NCBI RefSeq assembly: GCF_000223985.1
Contig: NZ_AFWV01000013.1
Span: forward strand, 148,839 to 212,838
Direction: 5' to 3'
Length of the DNA: 64,000 nt
Origin: Thiocapsa marina 5811
GTDB lineage: Bacteria; Pseudomonadota; Gammaproteobacteria; Chromatiales; Chromatiaceae
Shown here: positions 8,160-17,985 of the stretch, piece after piece
How positions within the stretch are numbered: position 1 is the stretch's first letter
Layout of the letters: each line of letters starts with the position of its first letter
Notes under the pieces: model-generated
Told to the model about the DNA's origin: nothing
Databases searched by the model: none
What the model saw: only the letters and a program-made list of their open reading frames with translations
Made by a program: the position numbers and the translations under genes

Positions 8160-9026
8160 ATGGCATCCATCTTCACCGCTGTCGGTTTCATGGCCGCTCT
8201 TGGTCTGCTGCTCGCCACGATCTTGATCCTGGCGAATCGACGGCTTTACGTCTACGAAGACCCGCGCATCGATCAGGTCGAAGACCTGCTGCCGCGCGCG
8301 AATTGCGGTGCCTGCGGGACTGCGGGCTGTCGCCCGTTCGCCGAGATGCTGGTCAAGGGCGAGATCGCGCCCGGTCGATGCACCGTGAACTCGCCCGCGA
8401 CGAACAAACTCATCGCCGATTTTCTCGGCGTCGCGCTCGGCGCCGACGAGAAGCGGGTCGCACGGCTTGCATGCTCCGGGGGGGCACACGTCGCCTTCCT
8501 GCGGGCCTCTTACGGCGGCCTGGAATCCTGTCGCGCAGCCGCCTTGGTCTCCGGCGGCGGCAAGGGCTGCTCCTGGGGCTGTCTCGGGATGGGCGATTGT
8601 GCCGAGGTCTGCGACTTCGATGCGATCCGACTCGATCGTCACGGCCTGCCGATCGTCGATACCGCCAAGTGCACCGCCTGCGGTGATTGCGTCACCGTCT
8701 GTCCGAAGGATCTCTTCAGTCTGCATGCGATCAGTCACCGCCTCTGGGTCGCCTGCAAGAACCTGGACCCGGGAGACGAGGGCGAGCATGAATGCGATGT
8801 CGTCTGCACCGCGTGCGGGCGCTGCGCTCAGGATTCGCCCGAGGGTTTGATCGAGATTCGCGACAACCTGGCCGTCGTGGATTACACCAAGAACGCGCTC
8901 GCCTCGAAGGTCGCGATCGAGCGCTGCCCGACCGGCGCCATTGTTTGGCTCGAACCCGACGGTCGGATCATCAAAGGGAAGGACGCCAGAAAGGTGGTCC
9001 GCAAAGAGGCATTGCCGTTGGCTTGA
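8160..9026 (+). CDS. rnfB: Electron transport complex protein RnfB
   Basis: A 288-aa iron-sulfur subunit of the ion-pumping Rnf complex; it takes electrons from ferredoxin. Order: an N-terminal membrane anchor (residues 5-27), the RnfB cluster motif NCGACGTAGC (about 44-53), CSWGCLGMGDCAEVCD, a ferredoxin motif CTACGDCVTVCP (about 171-182) and a further Cys-rich set CDVVCTACGRCAQ. It is longer than the about 190-aa enterobacterial RnfB. It opens an operon but is separated from rnfC by a PFOR gene. The ribosome site is weak; the ATG was chosen because it starts directly at the membrane anchor. Confidence 0.92.
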   Translation: MASIFTAVGFMAALGLLLATILILANRRLYVYEDPRIDQVEDLLPRANCGACGTAGCRPFAEMLVKGEIAPGRCTVNSPATNKLIADFLGVALGADEKRVARLACSGGAHVAFLRASYGGLESCRAAALVSGGGKGCSWGCLGMGDCAEVCDFDAIRLDRHGLPIVDTAKCTACGDCVTVCPKDLFSLHAISHRLWVACKNLDPGDEGEHECDVVCTACGRCAQDSPEGLIEIRDNLAVVDYTKNALASKVAIERCPTGAIVWLEPDGRIIKGKDARKVVRKEALPLA

Positions 9027-9169
9027 CGCCTCGGCCGGTATGACATCCGCCGCAACCGCTGCGCCCCGGAATCGGTCGTTCGAAGAATCGAAGCATCCAC
9101 CCTGTCGTGCCCTCGAGCGCCGGCTTATCGCCGACGGCCGGGCCACCGGGTCAACCACAGAGAAGCCCC

Positions 9170-12100
9170 ATGTTCGGAAAGCCTATGTTCGGAAATAAGG
9201 ACGAGAAACAGGTCAAGTATCCCGGCACACGGATGGCGATGGACGGCAATACCGCCGTCATCATGTGCGAGCGCGAAGCCTCGGACGCCGCCGGCGCCTA
9301 TCCCATTACGCCCTCCACACAGATGGGCGAGTATTGGGCCGAGGAGGTCGCGAAAGGCCATCTCAACGTGTCGGGAAACCCGCTGATCTTCGTCGAGCCC
9401 GAATCCGAGCATGCCGCGGCGGCCGTCACCGCCGGCATGTCCATGACCGGCCTGCGTGCGGTCAACTTCTCCTCTGCTCAGGGTGTGGCCTTCATGCACG
9501 AGTCGCTCTATGCGGCCGTCGGCAAGCGTCTGCCCTACGTGCTCAATATCGGCGCGCGTGCGATCACCAAGTCCAGTCTGAACGTCCATTGCGCTCACGA
9601 CGACTACCACTGCATCGACGACACCGGATTCACCCAGGTCTACGGCAAAAGCGCCCAAGAGGCGGCGGATCTGAATCTGATCGCCCGCAAGATCGCCGAG
9701 CTGACCCTCACCCCCGCCGCGGTCGGCCAGGACGGCTTTCTGACCACCCATCTGATCGAGCCGCTGCTCGTGCCCGAGCGTGAGCTGATCGCCGAGTTCT
9801 GCGGCCGCCCGGACGACATCATCGCGTGTCCGACGCCGGCCCAAAAGCTCGTTTACGGACCGACTCGCCGCCGCGTTCCCATGGTTTGGGACGTCGACAA
9901 CCCGGTGACGTCGGGCTCCGTGCAGAACCAAGACGCCTACATGCAGGCGGTCGCCGCACAGCGCCCGTACTTTTTCGATCACATCGAGCCGATTGCCGAG
10001 CAGGTCATGGATGAGTTCCATGCACTGACCGGGCGGCGCTATCAGCGCGTCAGCGGGTATCGCACGGAGGATGCCGACTACCTCATCCTCGGCCAAGGCA
10101 GCATGATCACCCAGGCCGAGGCGGTTGCGGATTATCTGCGCGAGACCCGCAAGCTCAAGATCGGCATCGTCAACCTCACCATGTATCGCCCCTTCCCGGG
10201 CGATCTCGTCGGGCAGATGCTCAAGGGCAGGAAGGGCGTGGCCGTGCTCGAGCGCACCGACCAGCCGCTGGCCGAAGACCTTCCCGTCATGCGCGAGATC
10301 CGAGCGGCCCTGACCAAGTGTCTGGAAAACGGCAGTATGGAGAAGGGCGAGCGCCTGCCCTATCCGGACTACGCCGTCTACCGTCAGGGCGATATGCCGC
10401 GGCTCTATTCGGGCTGCTACGGTCTGGGCTCGCGGGATCTTCAGCCCGAGGGCCTGATCGCGGCGATCGAGAACATGCTCCCCGGTGCCGCGCAACGTAA
10501 ATTCTTCTACCTGTCGGTCGACTTCATCCGCAAACCCTTTGATCCGAAGGACGAGATCCGCATCCAAGCCCTCAAGGACGCCTATCCGCACATCGGCGAG
10601 CTCGCCCTGCGCGGCAGCGAAAACCCCAACCTCCTGCCCAAGGGCGCCATCACGGTGCGCATGCACTCGGTCGGCGGCTGGGGCGCGGTCACGACAGGCA
10701 AGAACCTGGCGATGACCCTATACGATCTGCTCGGCTTCGACATCCGCGCCAACCCCAAGTACGGCTCGGAGAAGAAGGGGCAACCGACCACCTACTTCCT
10801 CTCCGCCGCACCCGAGCCGATCCGGCTCAACTGCGAGTACACCTATGTCGACGTGGTGTTGAGCCCGGATCCGAACGTCTTCACGCACTCCAATCCGCTC
10901 GCCGGGTTGGATCGGGGAGGGCGCTTCATCGTCCAGTCGAGCCTCGACAACCCCGAGCAGGTCTGGGCCAGCTTCCCGCCGGCCGCGCGCAAATACATCG
11001 TCGAGCACGAGATCCGCGTCTACTACATCGACGGCTTCAAGATCGCCCGCGAAGAGGCATCCGATCCGGAGCTGCAGATCCGGATGCAGGGCAACACCTT
11101 CCAAGGCGCCTTCTTTGCCGCATCGCCGCTGATGGAGCGCGCCGGGCTCGACGAGGCCGGACTCTTCGCCGCCATGGAGGAGCAGATCCGTCATAAGTTC
11201 GGCGCCAAGGGCGAGCGCGTCGTGCAGGACAACCTGCGCATCGTGCGCCGCGGTTTCGACGAGATCGTCGAGATCGTCGACAAACCCATGATCAGCGGCC
11301 AGCTGCTGCCGCGTAAGGAGGTCGGTCTCCCGGTCATGCTCAAGCAGTTGCCCGAAGGCGACGGCGGCGTGACCGACGTGCATCGCTTCTGGGAGCAGAC
11401 CGGCGCCTTCTACGCCAGCGGTCGCGGCAGCGACAATCTGGCCGATCCGCACATGGCCCTGTCGCTGATGCCCGCCTCCAGCGGCGTCTATCGCGACATG
11501 ACGCAGATCCGCTTCACCTACCCCAAGTACGTGCCCGAGAACTGCACCGCCTGCGGCAACTGCTTCTCGGTCTGCCCCGACAGCGCCATCCCGGGCCTGG
11601 TCAACTCGGTCTCCGACATCTTCGCCGCCGCCATCGCACGGGTGGAGCGCGGCATGCCCACCCAGCATCTGCGTCGCGAGACCCGCAACGTCGAGAAACG
11701 TCTGCGCAAGCTCATCGACGCGGCCGGCGATTCGCCCGACATGCGCGCGTTGATGGACCAAGCAGTCCTGGAGACCCTGGCCGCCTATCAAGGCGAGCCC
11801 GAGCACAAGGCCGTAGTGGAGCAGGAGTTCGGCCTCATGATGCAGGCCCTCGGCGACTATCAATTCGCCGTGACCAAGCCCTATTGGAGCAACCGCGAGA
11901 AGAAGCAAAAGGGTAGCGGCGGACTCTTCAGCATCACCGTCAATCCCTATACCTGCAAGGGCTGCAACGAGTGTATCGAGGTCTGCGACGACGGCGCCCT
12001 CGTCTCCGAGCCCCAGACGACGCAGACGATCGAAGAGATGCGCGCCAAGTGGGACTTCTGGCTCGATCTGCCGACCACGGCTCCGGACTTCATCCGCATC

Positions 12101-14107
12101 GATGATCTGGACGACAAGATCGGCGCACTCGAGACCTTGCTGCTGGACAAGTCCAACTATCAGGCGATGGTCTCGGGCGACGGCTCCTGTATGGGCTGCG
12201 GCGAGAAGACCGTGATCCACCTCTTCACGGCCACCGTCGCCGCGCTGATGCAGACCCGCGTGAAGCGCCACCTCGCCGAGATCGACGACCTGATCAATCG
12301 GCTCGAGACCCATGTGCGGCTTAAGCTGGCGGCCAAGATCGACCTGACCAACAGCGCCGCCATCAGCAAAGCGGTCAACGCGCACAAGGACGCGGATCTG
12401 CGCCTGTCGGATCTGTCGGCCGAGCTGGATCAGGATCGCAGCGCCGAGCCCGTCGATCCCGAGTGGCTGACCTGGGTGACCGGTGTGCTCGACAAACTCC
12501 GGCACCTCAAGGCCCAGTACACCGCCGCCCAGCCGCGCTCGGCCATGGGCATCGTCAACGCCACCGGCTGCTCCTCGGTCTGGGGTGCGACCTTCCCCTT
12601 CAACCCGTATCCCTTCCCCTGGTCGAACCACCTCTTCCAGGACTCGCCCTCGATGGCGCTCGGTCTCTTCGAAGGCCACATGCGCAAGATGGGCGAGGGC
12701 TTCAAGGCGATCCGCATGGCGCGCCTGGAGCTCGAGCGCGGCTACAATCCGGCCGAGCACGGCGAGGCCCTGACCTATTTCGGCTGGAAGGACTTCTCCG
12801 ACGAGGAATGGCTGCTCTGTCCCCCGGTCGTCGCGGTCGGCGGCGACGGGGCTATGTACGACATCGGCTTCCAGAACCTCTCGCGTGCGCTCATGTCCGG
12901 CCATCCGGTGAAGATCATGGTGCTCGACACCCAGGTCTACTCCAACACGGGTGGTCAGTCCTGCACCTCCGGCTTCATCGGCCAGGTCGCGGACATGGCC
13001 CCCTACGGCAAGGTCGGCAAGGGCAAGACCGAGATCCGCAAGGAGATGGGGCTGATCGGCATGGCCCATCGCACCAGCTTCGTGCTCAACGGTGCGGCCG
13101 CCAACCTCACGCACCTGCTCGAAGGCTTCATCGACGGACTCAATGCCCGTCACCCGGCGCTGTTCAACATCTACACCAGTTGTCAGCCCGAGCACGGCAT
13201 CGGTGACGAGATGTCCACGCACCAAAGCCGCATGGCGATCGAGTCGCGTGCCTATCCGTTGTTCCGGTTCGACCCGGATGCCGGCACCAGCTTCGAGGAA
13301 TGCTGCTCCATCGAGGGCAACCCGAGCATCGACCAGGATTGGATCAACTGGACGCTGAAGTACACCGACGAGAAGGGCGAGCCGGCCGAGATGACCGTCC
13401 CCTTTACCTTTGCGGACTTCGCGATGACCGAGGGGCGCTTCCGCAAGCACTTCCGCAAGGCCCCGCCCGAGACCTGGAACGACTCCATGATCCCCATGGC
13501 CGAGTTCCTGGAGATGGACGAGGACGCGCGCGTCGGACACTTCCCCTACGTCTGGGGCGTGGACGCCAAGAACCGCTTGATGCGCGTCCTGGTCTCCCAA
13601 GAACTGGTCGAGTCCTGCGAAGAGCGTCGCGCCTTCTGGACGCAGCTGCGCGGGATCTGCGGACACCTCAACAAGGTCGACGTCGAGCAGGTACGCAACC
13701 AGGCCAAGGCCGAGATGGCGCAGAAGCTCACCAGTAGCCTACTCGCCATGGCGGGCGGCGACGCGGGGGCGCTGGCGACCTTGGCGGGCGGCGGCAACGG
13801 CAACGGTGCCGCGGCAGCCGGCGGCAACGGCGCCGGCAACGGCAACGGGGCGTCCGACTGGGAGGCGGTCTGGGTCGAAACACCCGAGTGCACCGCCTGC
13901 GACGAGTGCATCACGATCAATCCCAAGATCTTCAAGTACAACGGCGAGAAGAAGGTCGAGGTGATCGATCCCAAGGGCGGCTCCTATCAGGACATCGTCA
14001 AGGCCGCCGAGAAGTGCACAGCCGGCTGCATCCACCCCGGGACGCCGTGGAATCCGGCCGAGGCGGGACTCGATAAGCTGCTCAAGCGGGCGGCGAAGTA
14101 CCAGTAG
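9170..14107 (+). CDS. nifJ: Long pyruvate:ferredoxin oxidoreductase with extra C-terminal ferredoxin
   Basis: About 1645 aa (starting MFGKPMFGNKDEK, preceded by AGAGAAG; an open frame continues to 9107 and a second ATG is at 9185). Oxidative decarboxylation of pyruvate to acetyl-CoA, reducing ferredoxin. Layout: substrate domain with YPITPSTQMGEYW (about 44), gamma domain around 520-700, ferredoxin-like domain with CTACGNCFSVCP (about 791) and CKGCNECIEVCD (about 929), a TPP domain with GDGSCMGCGEKT (about 1003) and GDGAMYDIG (about 1225), a Gly/Asn/Ala linker (about 1538-1563), then an added ferredoxin with CTACDECI and a distal Cys pair. Helical insertions before the beta domain and the tail explain the 440-residue excess over standard NifJ. 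Its position inside an rnf operon is notable. Confidence 0.9.
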   Translation: MFGKPMFGNKDEKQVKYPGTRMAMDGNTAVIMCEREASDAAGAYPITPSTQMGEYWAEEVAKGHLNVSGNPLIFVEPESEHAAAAVTAGMSMTGLRAVNFSSAQGVAFMHESLYAAVGKRLPYVLNIGARAITKSSLNVHCAHDDYHCIDDTGFTQVYGKSAQEAADLNLIARKIAELTLTPAAVGQDGFLTTHLIEPLLVPERELIAEFCGRPDDIIACPTPAQKLVYGPTRRRVPMVWDVDNPVTSGSVQNQDAYMQAVAAQRPYFFDHIEPIAEQVMDEFHALTGRRYQRVSGYRTEDADYLILGQGSMITQAEAVADYLRETRKLKIGIVNLTMYRPFPGDLVGQMLKGRKGVAVLERTDQPLAEDLPVMREIRAALTKCLENGSMEKGERLPYPDYAVYRQGDMPRLYSGCYGLGSRDLQPEGLIAAIENMLPGAAQRKFFYLSVDFIRKPFDPKDEIRIQALKDAYPHIGELALRGSENPNLLPKGAITVRMHSVGGWGAVTTGKNLAMTLYDLLGFDIRANPKYGSEKKGQPTTYFLSAAPEPIRLNCEYTYVDVVLSPDPNVFTHSNPLAGLDRGGRFIVQSSLDNPEQVWASFPPAARKYIVEHEIRVYYIDGFKIAREEASDPELQIRMQGNTFQGAFFAASPLMERAGLDEAGLFAAMEEQIRHKFGAKGERVVQDNLRIVRRGFDEIVEIVDKPMISGQLLPRKEVGLPVMLKQLPEGDGGVTDVHRFWEQTGAFYASGRGSDNLADPHMALSLMPASSGVYRDMTQIRFTYPKYVPENCTACGNCFSVCPDSAIPGLVNSVSDIFAAAIARVERGMPTQHLRRETRNVEKRLRKLIDAAGDSPDMRALMDQAVLETLAAYQGEPEHKAVVEQEFGLMMQALGDYQFAVTKPYWSNREKKQKGSGGLFSITVNPYTCKGCNECIEVCDDGALVSEPQTTQTIEEMRAKWDFWLDLPTTAPDFIRIDDLDDKIGALETLLLDKSNYQAMVSGDGSCMGCGEKTVIHLFTATVAALMQTRVKRHLAEIDDLINRLETHVRLKLAAKIDLTNSAAISKAVNAHKDADLRLSDLSAELDQDRSAEPVDPEWLTWVTGVLDKLRHLKAQYTAAQPRSAMGIVNATGCSSVWGATFPFNPYPFPWSNHLFQDSPSMALGLFEGHMRKMGEGFKAIRMARLELERGYNPAEHGEALTYFGWKDFSDEEWLLCPPVVAVGGDGAMYDIGFQNLSRALMSGHPVKIMVLDTQVYSNTGGQSCTSGFIGQVADMAPYGKVGKGKTEIRKEMGLIGMAHRTSFVLNGAAANLTHLLEGFIDGLNARHPALFNIYTSCQPEHGIGDEMSTHQSRMAIESRAYPLFRFDPDAGTSFEECCSIEGNPSIDQDWINWTLKYTDEKGEPAEMTVPFTFADFAMTEGRFRKHFRKAPPETWNDSMIPMAEFLEMDEDARVGHFPYVWGVDAKNRLMRVLVSQELVESCEERRAFWTQLRGICGHLNKVDVEQVRNQAKAEMAQKLTSSLLAMAGGDAGALATLAGGGNGNGAAAAGGNGAGNGNGASDWEAVWVETPECTACDECITINPKIFKYNGEKKVEVIDPKGGSYQDIVKAAEKCTAGCIHPGTPWNPAEAGLDKLLKRAAKYQ

Positions 14108-14192
14108 GCTCACCACGACGCGCAATCGCATCGGACCCGTCGGGCCCGATGCGGTGCGCGATCCCGATCCCAACCCAACACAGCAGTCACGC

Positions 14193-15539
14193 ATGGGTCT
14201 TTTCAGTCTCTTCCAGCGCCATCGCACCTTCGACCACGGCATCTACCCGGTCGAGCACAAGGAGCTGACGGCGGACAAGCCGATCCGGCGGCTCCCCTTC
14301 GCGCCCGAGCTGGTCATCCCGCTCGCCCAACATAAGGGGGCGCCGGCCGTTCCTCTGGTCAAGGTCGGCCAGGAGGTCGTCCGCGGCGAGCCGATCGCCC
14401 GCGCCGAAGGTTTCGTGTCGGTGCCCATGCATGCCCCTGCGACCGGGGTGATCCGGGCGATCGCACTGACGCCCACCGCCGACGGCCCCAAGACCTCGGC
14501 CATCTTTCTCAAGGTCTACGAGGCCGCAAGCCAAGAGGTCCTCTATGACCTGGAGCGCGACCTCGACGCCATGACGCCCGAGGAGATCGTCGCGGCCGTG
14601 CAGGATGCAGGGCTGGTCGGACTCGGGGGCGCGGCCTTCCCGAGCCACGTCAAGATGAAGCCCCCGGCGGGCAAGCTCATCGAGACGGTCGTCGTCAACG
14701 GCTGCGAGTGCGAGCCCTATCTGACTTGCGACCATCGGATCATGCTCGAGCAGAGCGATGCCTTGATTCGCGGCATCAAGCTCGCGCTCAAGGCGACGGG
14801 CGCCAAGCGGGCGATCATCGGTGTGGAGGACAACAAGCTCGATGCGGTCGCCCATCTACGAGCGGTCATCCCGAAGGATCTTCCCATCACCGCGGAAGCC
14901 GTGGAGACGAAGTATCCGCAGGGCGCGGAGAAGATGCTCATCAAGAGCCTTCTGCGCAAAGAGGTTCCGGTCGGTGGTCTGCCGGCCGACATCGGTGTCG
15001 CGGTCTACAACGTCGGAACACTCGCCCAAATGGGCGATCTCTTGCCGCAGGGCAGGGGACTGATCGAGCGCGTCGTCACCGTGAGCGGTCCGGCGGTATC
15101 CAATCCGGGCAACTTCATGGTCCCGATCGGCACACCCTTGCGGTTCCTGCTCGGACAGGTCGGGCTCGCAGAGGATCGCGTCGGCGAGGTCATCCTCGGC
15201 GGTCCCATGATGGGCATGGCCGTCGCCTCGCTCGATGTGCCGGTGACCAAGGCCGTCTCGGGTGTCGTCGCCCTGGAACGGGAGGACCCGGATCTGGACC
15301 GGCGCAAGGTCTACCCCTGCATCAAGTGCGCCGAATGTCTCAAGGCCTGTCCGGTCTCGCTCAATCCGTCGATGCTCGGCGAGCTCGCGCTGGCCCGCCA
15401 ATACGATCGCATGGCCGAGGAATTCAACCTGGATCAATGCTTCGAATGCGGCTGCTGCGCCTATGTGTGCCCATCCAACATCCCGCTGACGCAGTATTTC
15501 CGGATCGCCAAATCGATCAATCGAGATCGCAATGCCTAA
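14193..15539 (+). CDS. rnfC: Electron transport complex protein RnfC
   Basis: 448-aa peripheral subunit that holds the NADH/FMN site and two [4Fe-4S] clusters. The ATG at 14193 (MGLFSLFQRHRTFDHG) is chosen over an upstream one at 14154 because RnfC proteins normally begin with this basic/His segment. Motifs: Gly-rich GLVGLGGAAFPSHVK (NADH/FMN fold), NGCECEPYLTCDHR, and two Cys sets CIKCAECLKACP and CFECGCCAYVCP near the C-terminus. Its end overlaps rnfD by 8 nt, indicating coupling. Confidence 0.94.
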   Translation: MGLFSLFQRHRTFDHGIYPVEHKELTADKPIRRLPFAPELVIPLAQHKGAPAVPLVKVGQEVVRGEPIARAEGFVSVPMHAPATGVIRAIALTPTADGPKTSAIFLKVYEAASQEVLYDLERDLDAMTPEEIVAAVQDAGLVGLGGAAFPSHVKMKPPAGKLIETVVVNGCECEPYLTCDHRIMLEQSDALIRGIKLALKATGAKRAIIGVEDNKLDAVAHLRAVIPKDLPITAEAVETKYPQGAEKMLIKSLLRKEVPVGGLPADIGVAVYNVGTLAQMGDLLPQGRGLIERVVTVSGPAVSNPGNFMVPIGTPLRFLLGQVGLAEDRVGEVILGGPMMGMAVASLDVPVTKAVSGVVALEREDPDLDRRKVYPCIKCAECLKACPVSLNPSMLGELALARQYDRMAEEFNLDQCFECGCCAYVCPSNIPLTQYFRIAKSINRDRNA

Positions 15540-16581
15540 ACCCATCGAAATCAGAACCTCCCCGCATTTGAAGCGGGCGCTCAGCGTCGACCGCATCATG
15601 CGCAATGTGGTCTTTGCGCTGCTGCCGATCTGCGCCTTCGCGGTCTTTCAATTCGGGCTGAGCGCCCTGCTCCTGATCCTCACCACCACCGGTGCGGCAA
15701 TCGCGACCGAGTGGTTTTTCGCGCGGGCGAGCGGGCGGGGCAACACCGTCTCGGATTGGTCGGTCGTCATCACCGGCATCCTGCTTGCGTTGACCTTGCC
15801 TCCCGGCTTCCCGCTCTGGATGGCGGCGGTCGCGGCCTTCGTCGGCGTGGCCTTGGGCAAGGCGCTCTTCGGCGGGCTGGGCTACAACGTCATGAATCCG
15901 GCCTTGGTCGGACGCGCCTTCGTGCAGGCGGCCTTCCCGGTCGCGATCACGACCTGGACGCCGGCGTTCGCGCCCGGCCGCTTTACCGAGGTCATCCCCT
16001 CGACCTTCACGCTGCCCTTCATGCAGCCGATCCCGGTCAAGGATTGGGTCGCGGCTCTGCAGCTCGATGCCTGGACCGGCGCCACGCCGCTCGCGTTGCA
16101 GAAGTTCCAGCAGATCGAGCCATCCGTTACCGATGTCTTCACCGGGATGATCGCGGGCTCCGCCGGCGAGACCTCCGCGCTCTTGATCCTGATCTGCGGA
16201 CTCTGGCTTGCCTTCAAACGCATGCTGGACTGGCGCATCCCCGTCGCCGTGATGGCTGGTGCCGCACTCACGGCGCTGCCGTTTTGGCTCATGGACAGCA
16301 GCCTCTATCCGAGCCCCTGGTTCGTGCTCTTCTCGGGCGGACTCATGCTCGGGGCCTGGTTCATGGCGAGCGACATGGTCGCCTCGCCGGTCACCACCAG
16401 CGGCGTCATCCTCTACGGGCTCTTCATCGGCATCGTGACGGTTGTCATCCGACTGTTCGGCGGGCTCGTGGAGGGCGTGATGTACGCGATCCTGCTCGCC
16501 AATGCAGCCGGACCCTTGATCTCGAGCTGGACACAGCCACGGGTCTACGGTGCGCTCAAAAAGACGCGGGAGGCGGAATAG
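15532..16581 (+). CDS. rnfD: Electron transport complex protein RnfD
   Basis: 349-aa integral membrane subunit related to NqrB, with about nine to ten hydrophobic segments. The covalent-FMN motif DAWTGATPL is present with Thr185 as the expected attachment residue. The NqrB/RnfD signature GGLGYNVMNPALVGRAF lies at 114-130. It overlaps rnfC and is followed 3 nt later by rnfG. FMN attachment to RnfD and RnfG normally needs an ApbE transferase, which is not in this window. Confidence 0.94.
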   Translation: MPKPIEIRTSPHLKRALSVDRIMRNVVFALLPICAFAVFQFGLSALLLILTTTGAAIATEWFFARASGRGNTVSDWSVVITGILLALTLPPGFPLWMAAVAAFVGVALGKALFGGLGYNVMNPALVGRAFVQAAFPVAITTWTPAFAPGRFTEVIPSTFTLPFMQPIPVKDWVAALQLDAWTGATPLALQKFQQIEPSVTDVFTGMIAGSAGETSALLILICGLWLAFKRMLDWRIPVAVMAGAALTALPFWLMDSSLYPSPWFVLFSGGLMLGAWFMASDMVASPVTTSGVILYGLFIGIVTVVIRLFGGLVEGVMYAILLANAAGPLISSWTQPRVYGALKKTREAE

Positions 16582-16584
16582 CCG

Positions 16585-17289
16585 ATGAGTATCAAGGTCG
16601 AGCTTCAAACACAATCACAACCGGGCCCCGGTACACAGGTCGCACCGAGCTGGCCGATGTTGCGCACCCTGGCCGGCATCGCGATCCTCTCGGGCCTCTT
16701 GGTGGTCCTCGTCTATCAGGCGACCAAGCCCATCATTACCGAGAACGAGCGGATCCTGACCGAGCAGGCGGTCTTCGAAGTCCTGCCGGGCGCCGTTTCG
16801 AAGGTCGATTTCGTGCTGACCGAGCAAGGTTTGGCTCCGGCGGGCGAGGGGGCCGTCGGCATGGCCGTGTTCGTCGGTTTCGGGGCCGATGCAGAGCTGC
16901 GGGGCGTGGCCTTCCCGGGCGCGGCGCGGGGCTATCAGGACGTGATCCAGTTCCTCTTCGGCTACGATCCCGCTTGCGAATGTATCGTCGGCAGCAAGGT
17001 CTTGCGATCGACCGAGACACCGGGGCTGGGGGACAAGATCGACACGGATCCGGTCTTTCTCGAGAACTTCGTTGCGCTCGACGCCAGCCTGAACCCCGCG
17101 GGCACCGCCTTGGCCAATCCGATTGTCCTGGTCGCGCACGGCACCAAGACCGCACCCTGGCAGATCGACGGCATCTCGGGCGCGACCATCTCCGGCAAGG
17201 CGATGGCACGTGCGGCCAACGACGCCGCGGAGCGATTCGTGCCGAGCATTCGCAGGGATCTCGCCAAGCTCGCCGCGGCAGCGCCGTGA
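16585..17289 (+). CDS. rnfG: Electron transport complex protein RnfG
   Basis: 234-aa membrane-anchored periplasmic flavoprotein. One N-terminal helix (about 27-47) is followed by an FMN-binding domain with the covalent site DGISGATISGKAM near residue 194-206 (Thr attachment). YDPACECIVGSKV contains a Cys pair not usual for this family. A GGAGG stretch lies upstream of the ATG, and the gene starts 3 nt after the rnfD stop. Confidence 0.92.
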   Translation: MSIKVELQTQSQPGPGTQVAPSWPMLRTLAGIAILSGLLVVLVYQATKPIITENERILTEQAVFEVLPGAVSKVDFVLTEQGLAPAGEGAVGMAVFVGFGADAELRGVAFPGAARGYQDVIQFLFGYDPACECIVGSKVLRSTETPGLGDKIDTDPVFLENFVALDASLNPAGTALANPIVLVAHGTKTAPWQIDGISGATISGKAMARAANDAAERFVPSIRRDLAKLAAAAP

Positions 17290-17322
17290 TCAGAACCCTC
17301 TTCGCGCAACGAGGCACGACCC

Positions 17323-17985
17323 ATGGCTGAATTGCCCAATCCGCAAGAAAACCTGAGCCTGGATACCTTCCTGAGGGGGCTCTGGACCGAGAATCCGGTC
17401 TTCGCGATGCTGCTCGGCATGTGTCCGGTGCTGGCCGTCACCAACTCGACCATGAACGCCATCGCGATGGGGCTGGCCACGACCTTCGTGCTGGTGTGCT
17501 CGAGCCTGTTGATCTCGCTGCTGCGCAACTGGATCCCCAAACAGGTCCGCATCGCCAGCTACATCATCATCATCGCGACCTTCGTCACCATCGTCGACTA
17601 CGGGATTCAGGCGATCAGCCTCGAGCTCTACGCCGCACTCGGTGCCTTCATTCAGCTGATCGTGGTGAACTGCGTCATCCTCGGGCGCGCCGAGGCCTAT
17701 GCCTCGAAACAGCGACTGCATACGACGCTCGTCAACAGTCTCGGGATGGGCGCGGGATTCACCATCGCACTGCTCGCACTCGGCACCGTTCGGGAGATCC
17801 TCGGCAGCGGAAGCATTCTCGGTGTCGCGCTGTTCGGAGAGGGCTTCCAACCCTGGGTCGTGATGATTCTTCCGCCGGGCGGCTTCTTCGTGCTCGGGGC
17901 GTGGTTGCTGCTCTTCAACTGGCTACGTCTGCGCAAGGAACGCAAGGTCATGGAACAATCCGGAGTCGCCGCAAATGCAGGATGA
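17323..17985 (+). CDS. rnfE: Electron transport complex protein RnfE
   Basis: 220-aa integral membrane subunit, paralogous to RnfA and NqrD. Signatures: NPVFAMLLGMCPVLAVT (first half-site Cys), ASYIIIIATFVTIVDY, and the mirrored half-site VVNCVILGRAEAYA. In the Rnf/Nqr family these two Cys in RnfE and two in RnfA bind an intramembrane iron-sulfur centre. A GAGG ribosome site precedes the ATG. The last 11 nt overlap rnfA. Confidence 0.94.
   Translation: MAELPNPQENLSLDTFLRGLWTENPVFAMLLGMCPVLAVTNSTMNAIAMGLATTFVLVCSSLLISLLRNWIPKQVRIASYIIIIATFVTIVDYGIQAISLELYAALGAFIQLIVVNCVILGRAEAYASKQRLHTTLVNSLGMGAGFTIALLALGTVREILGSGSILGVALFGEGFQPWVVMILPPGGFFVLGAWLLLFNWLRLRKERKVMEQSGVAANAG

Noticed and set aside
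10718..13666. Open minus-strand frame of 982 codons
   Set aside because: Antisense to the long PFOR, with His/Asp/Gly/Arg-rich composition typical of a shadow frame.
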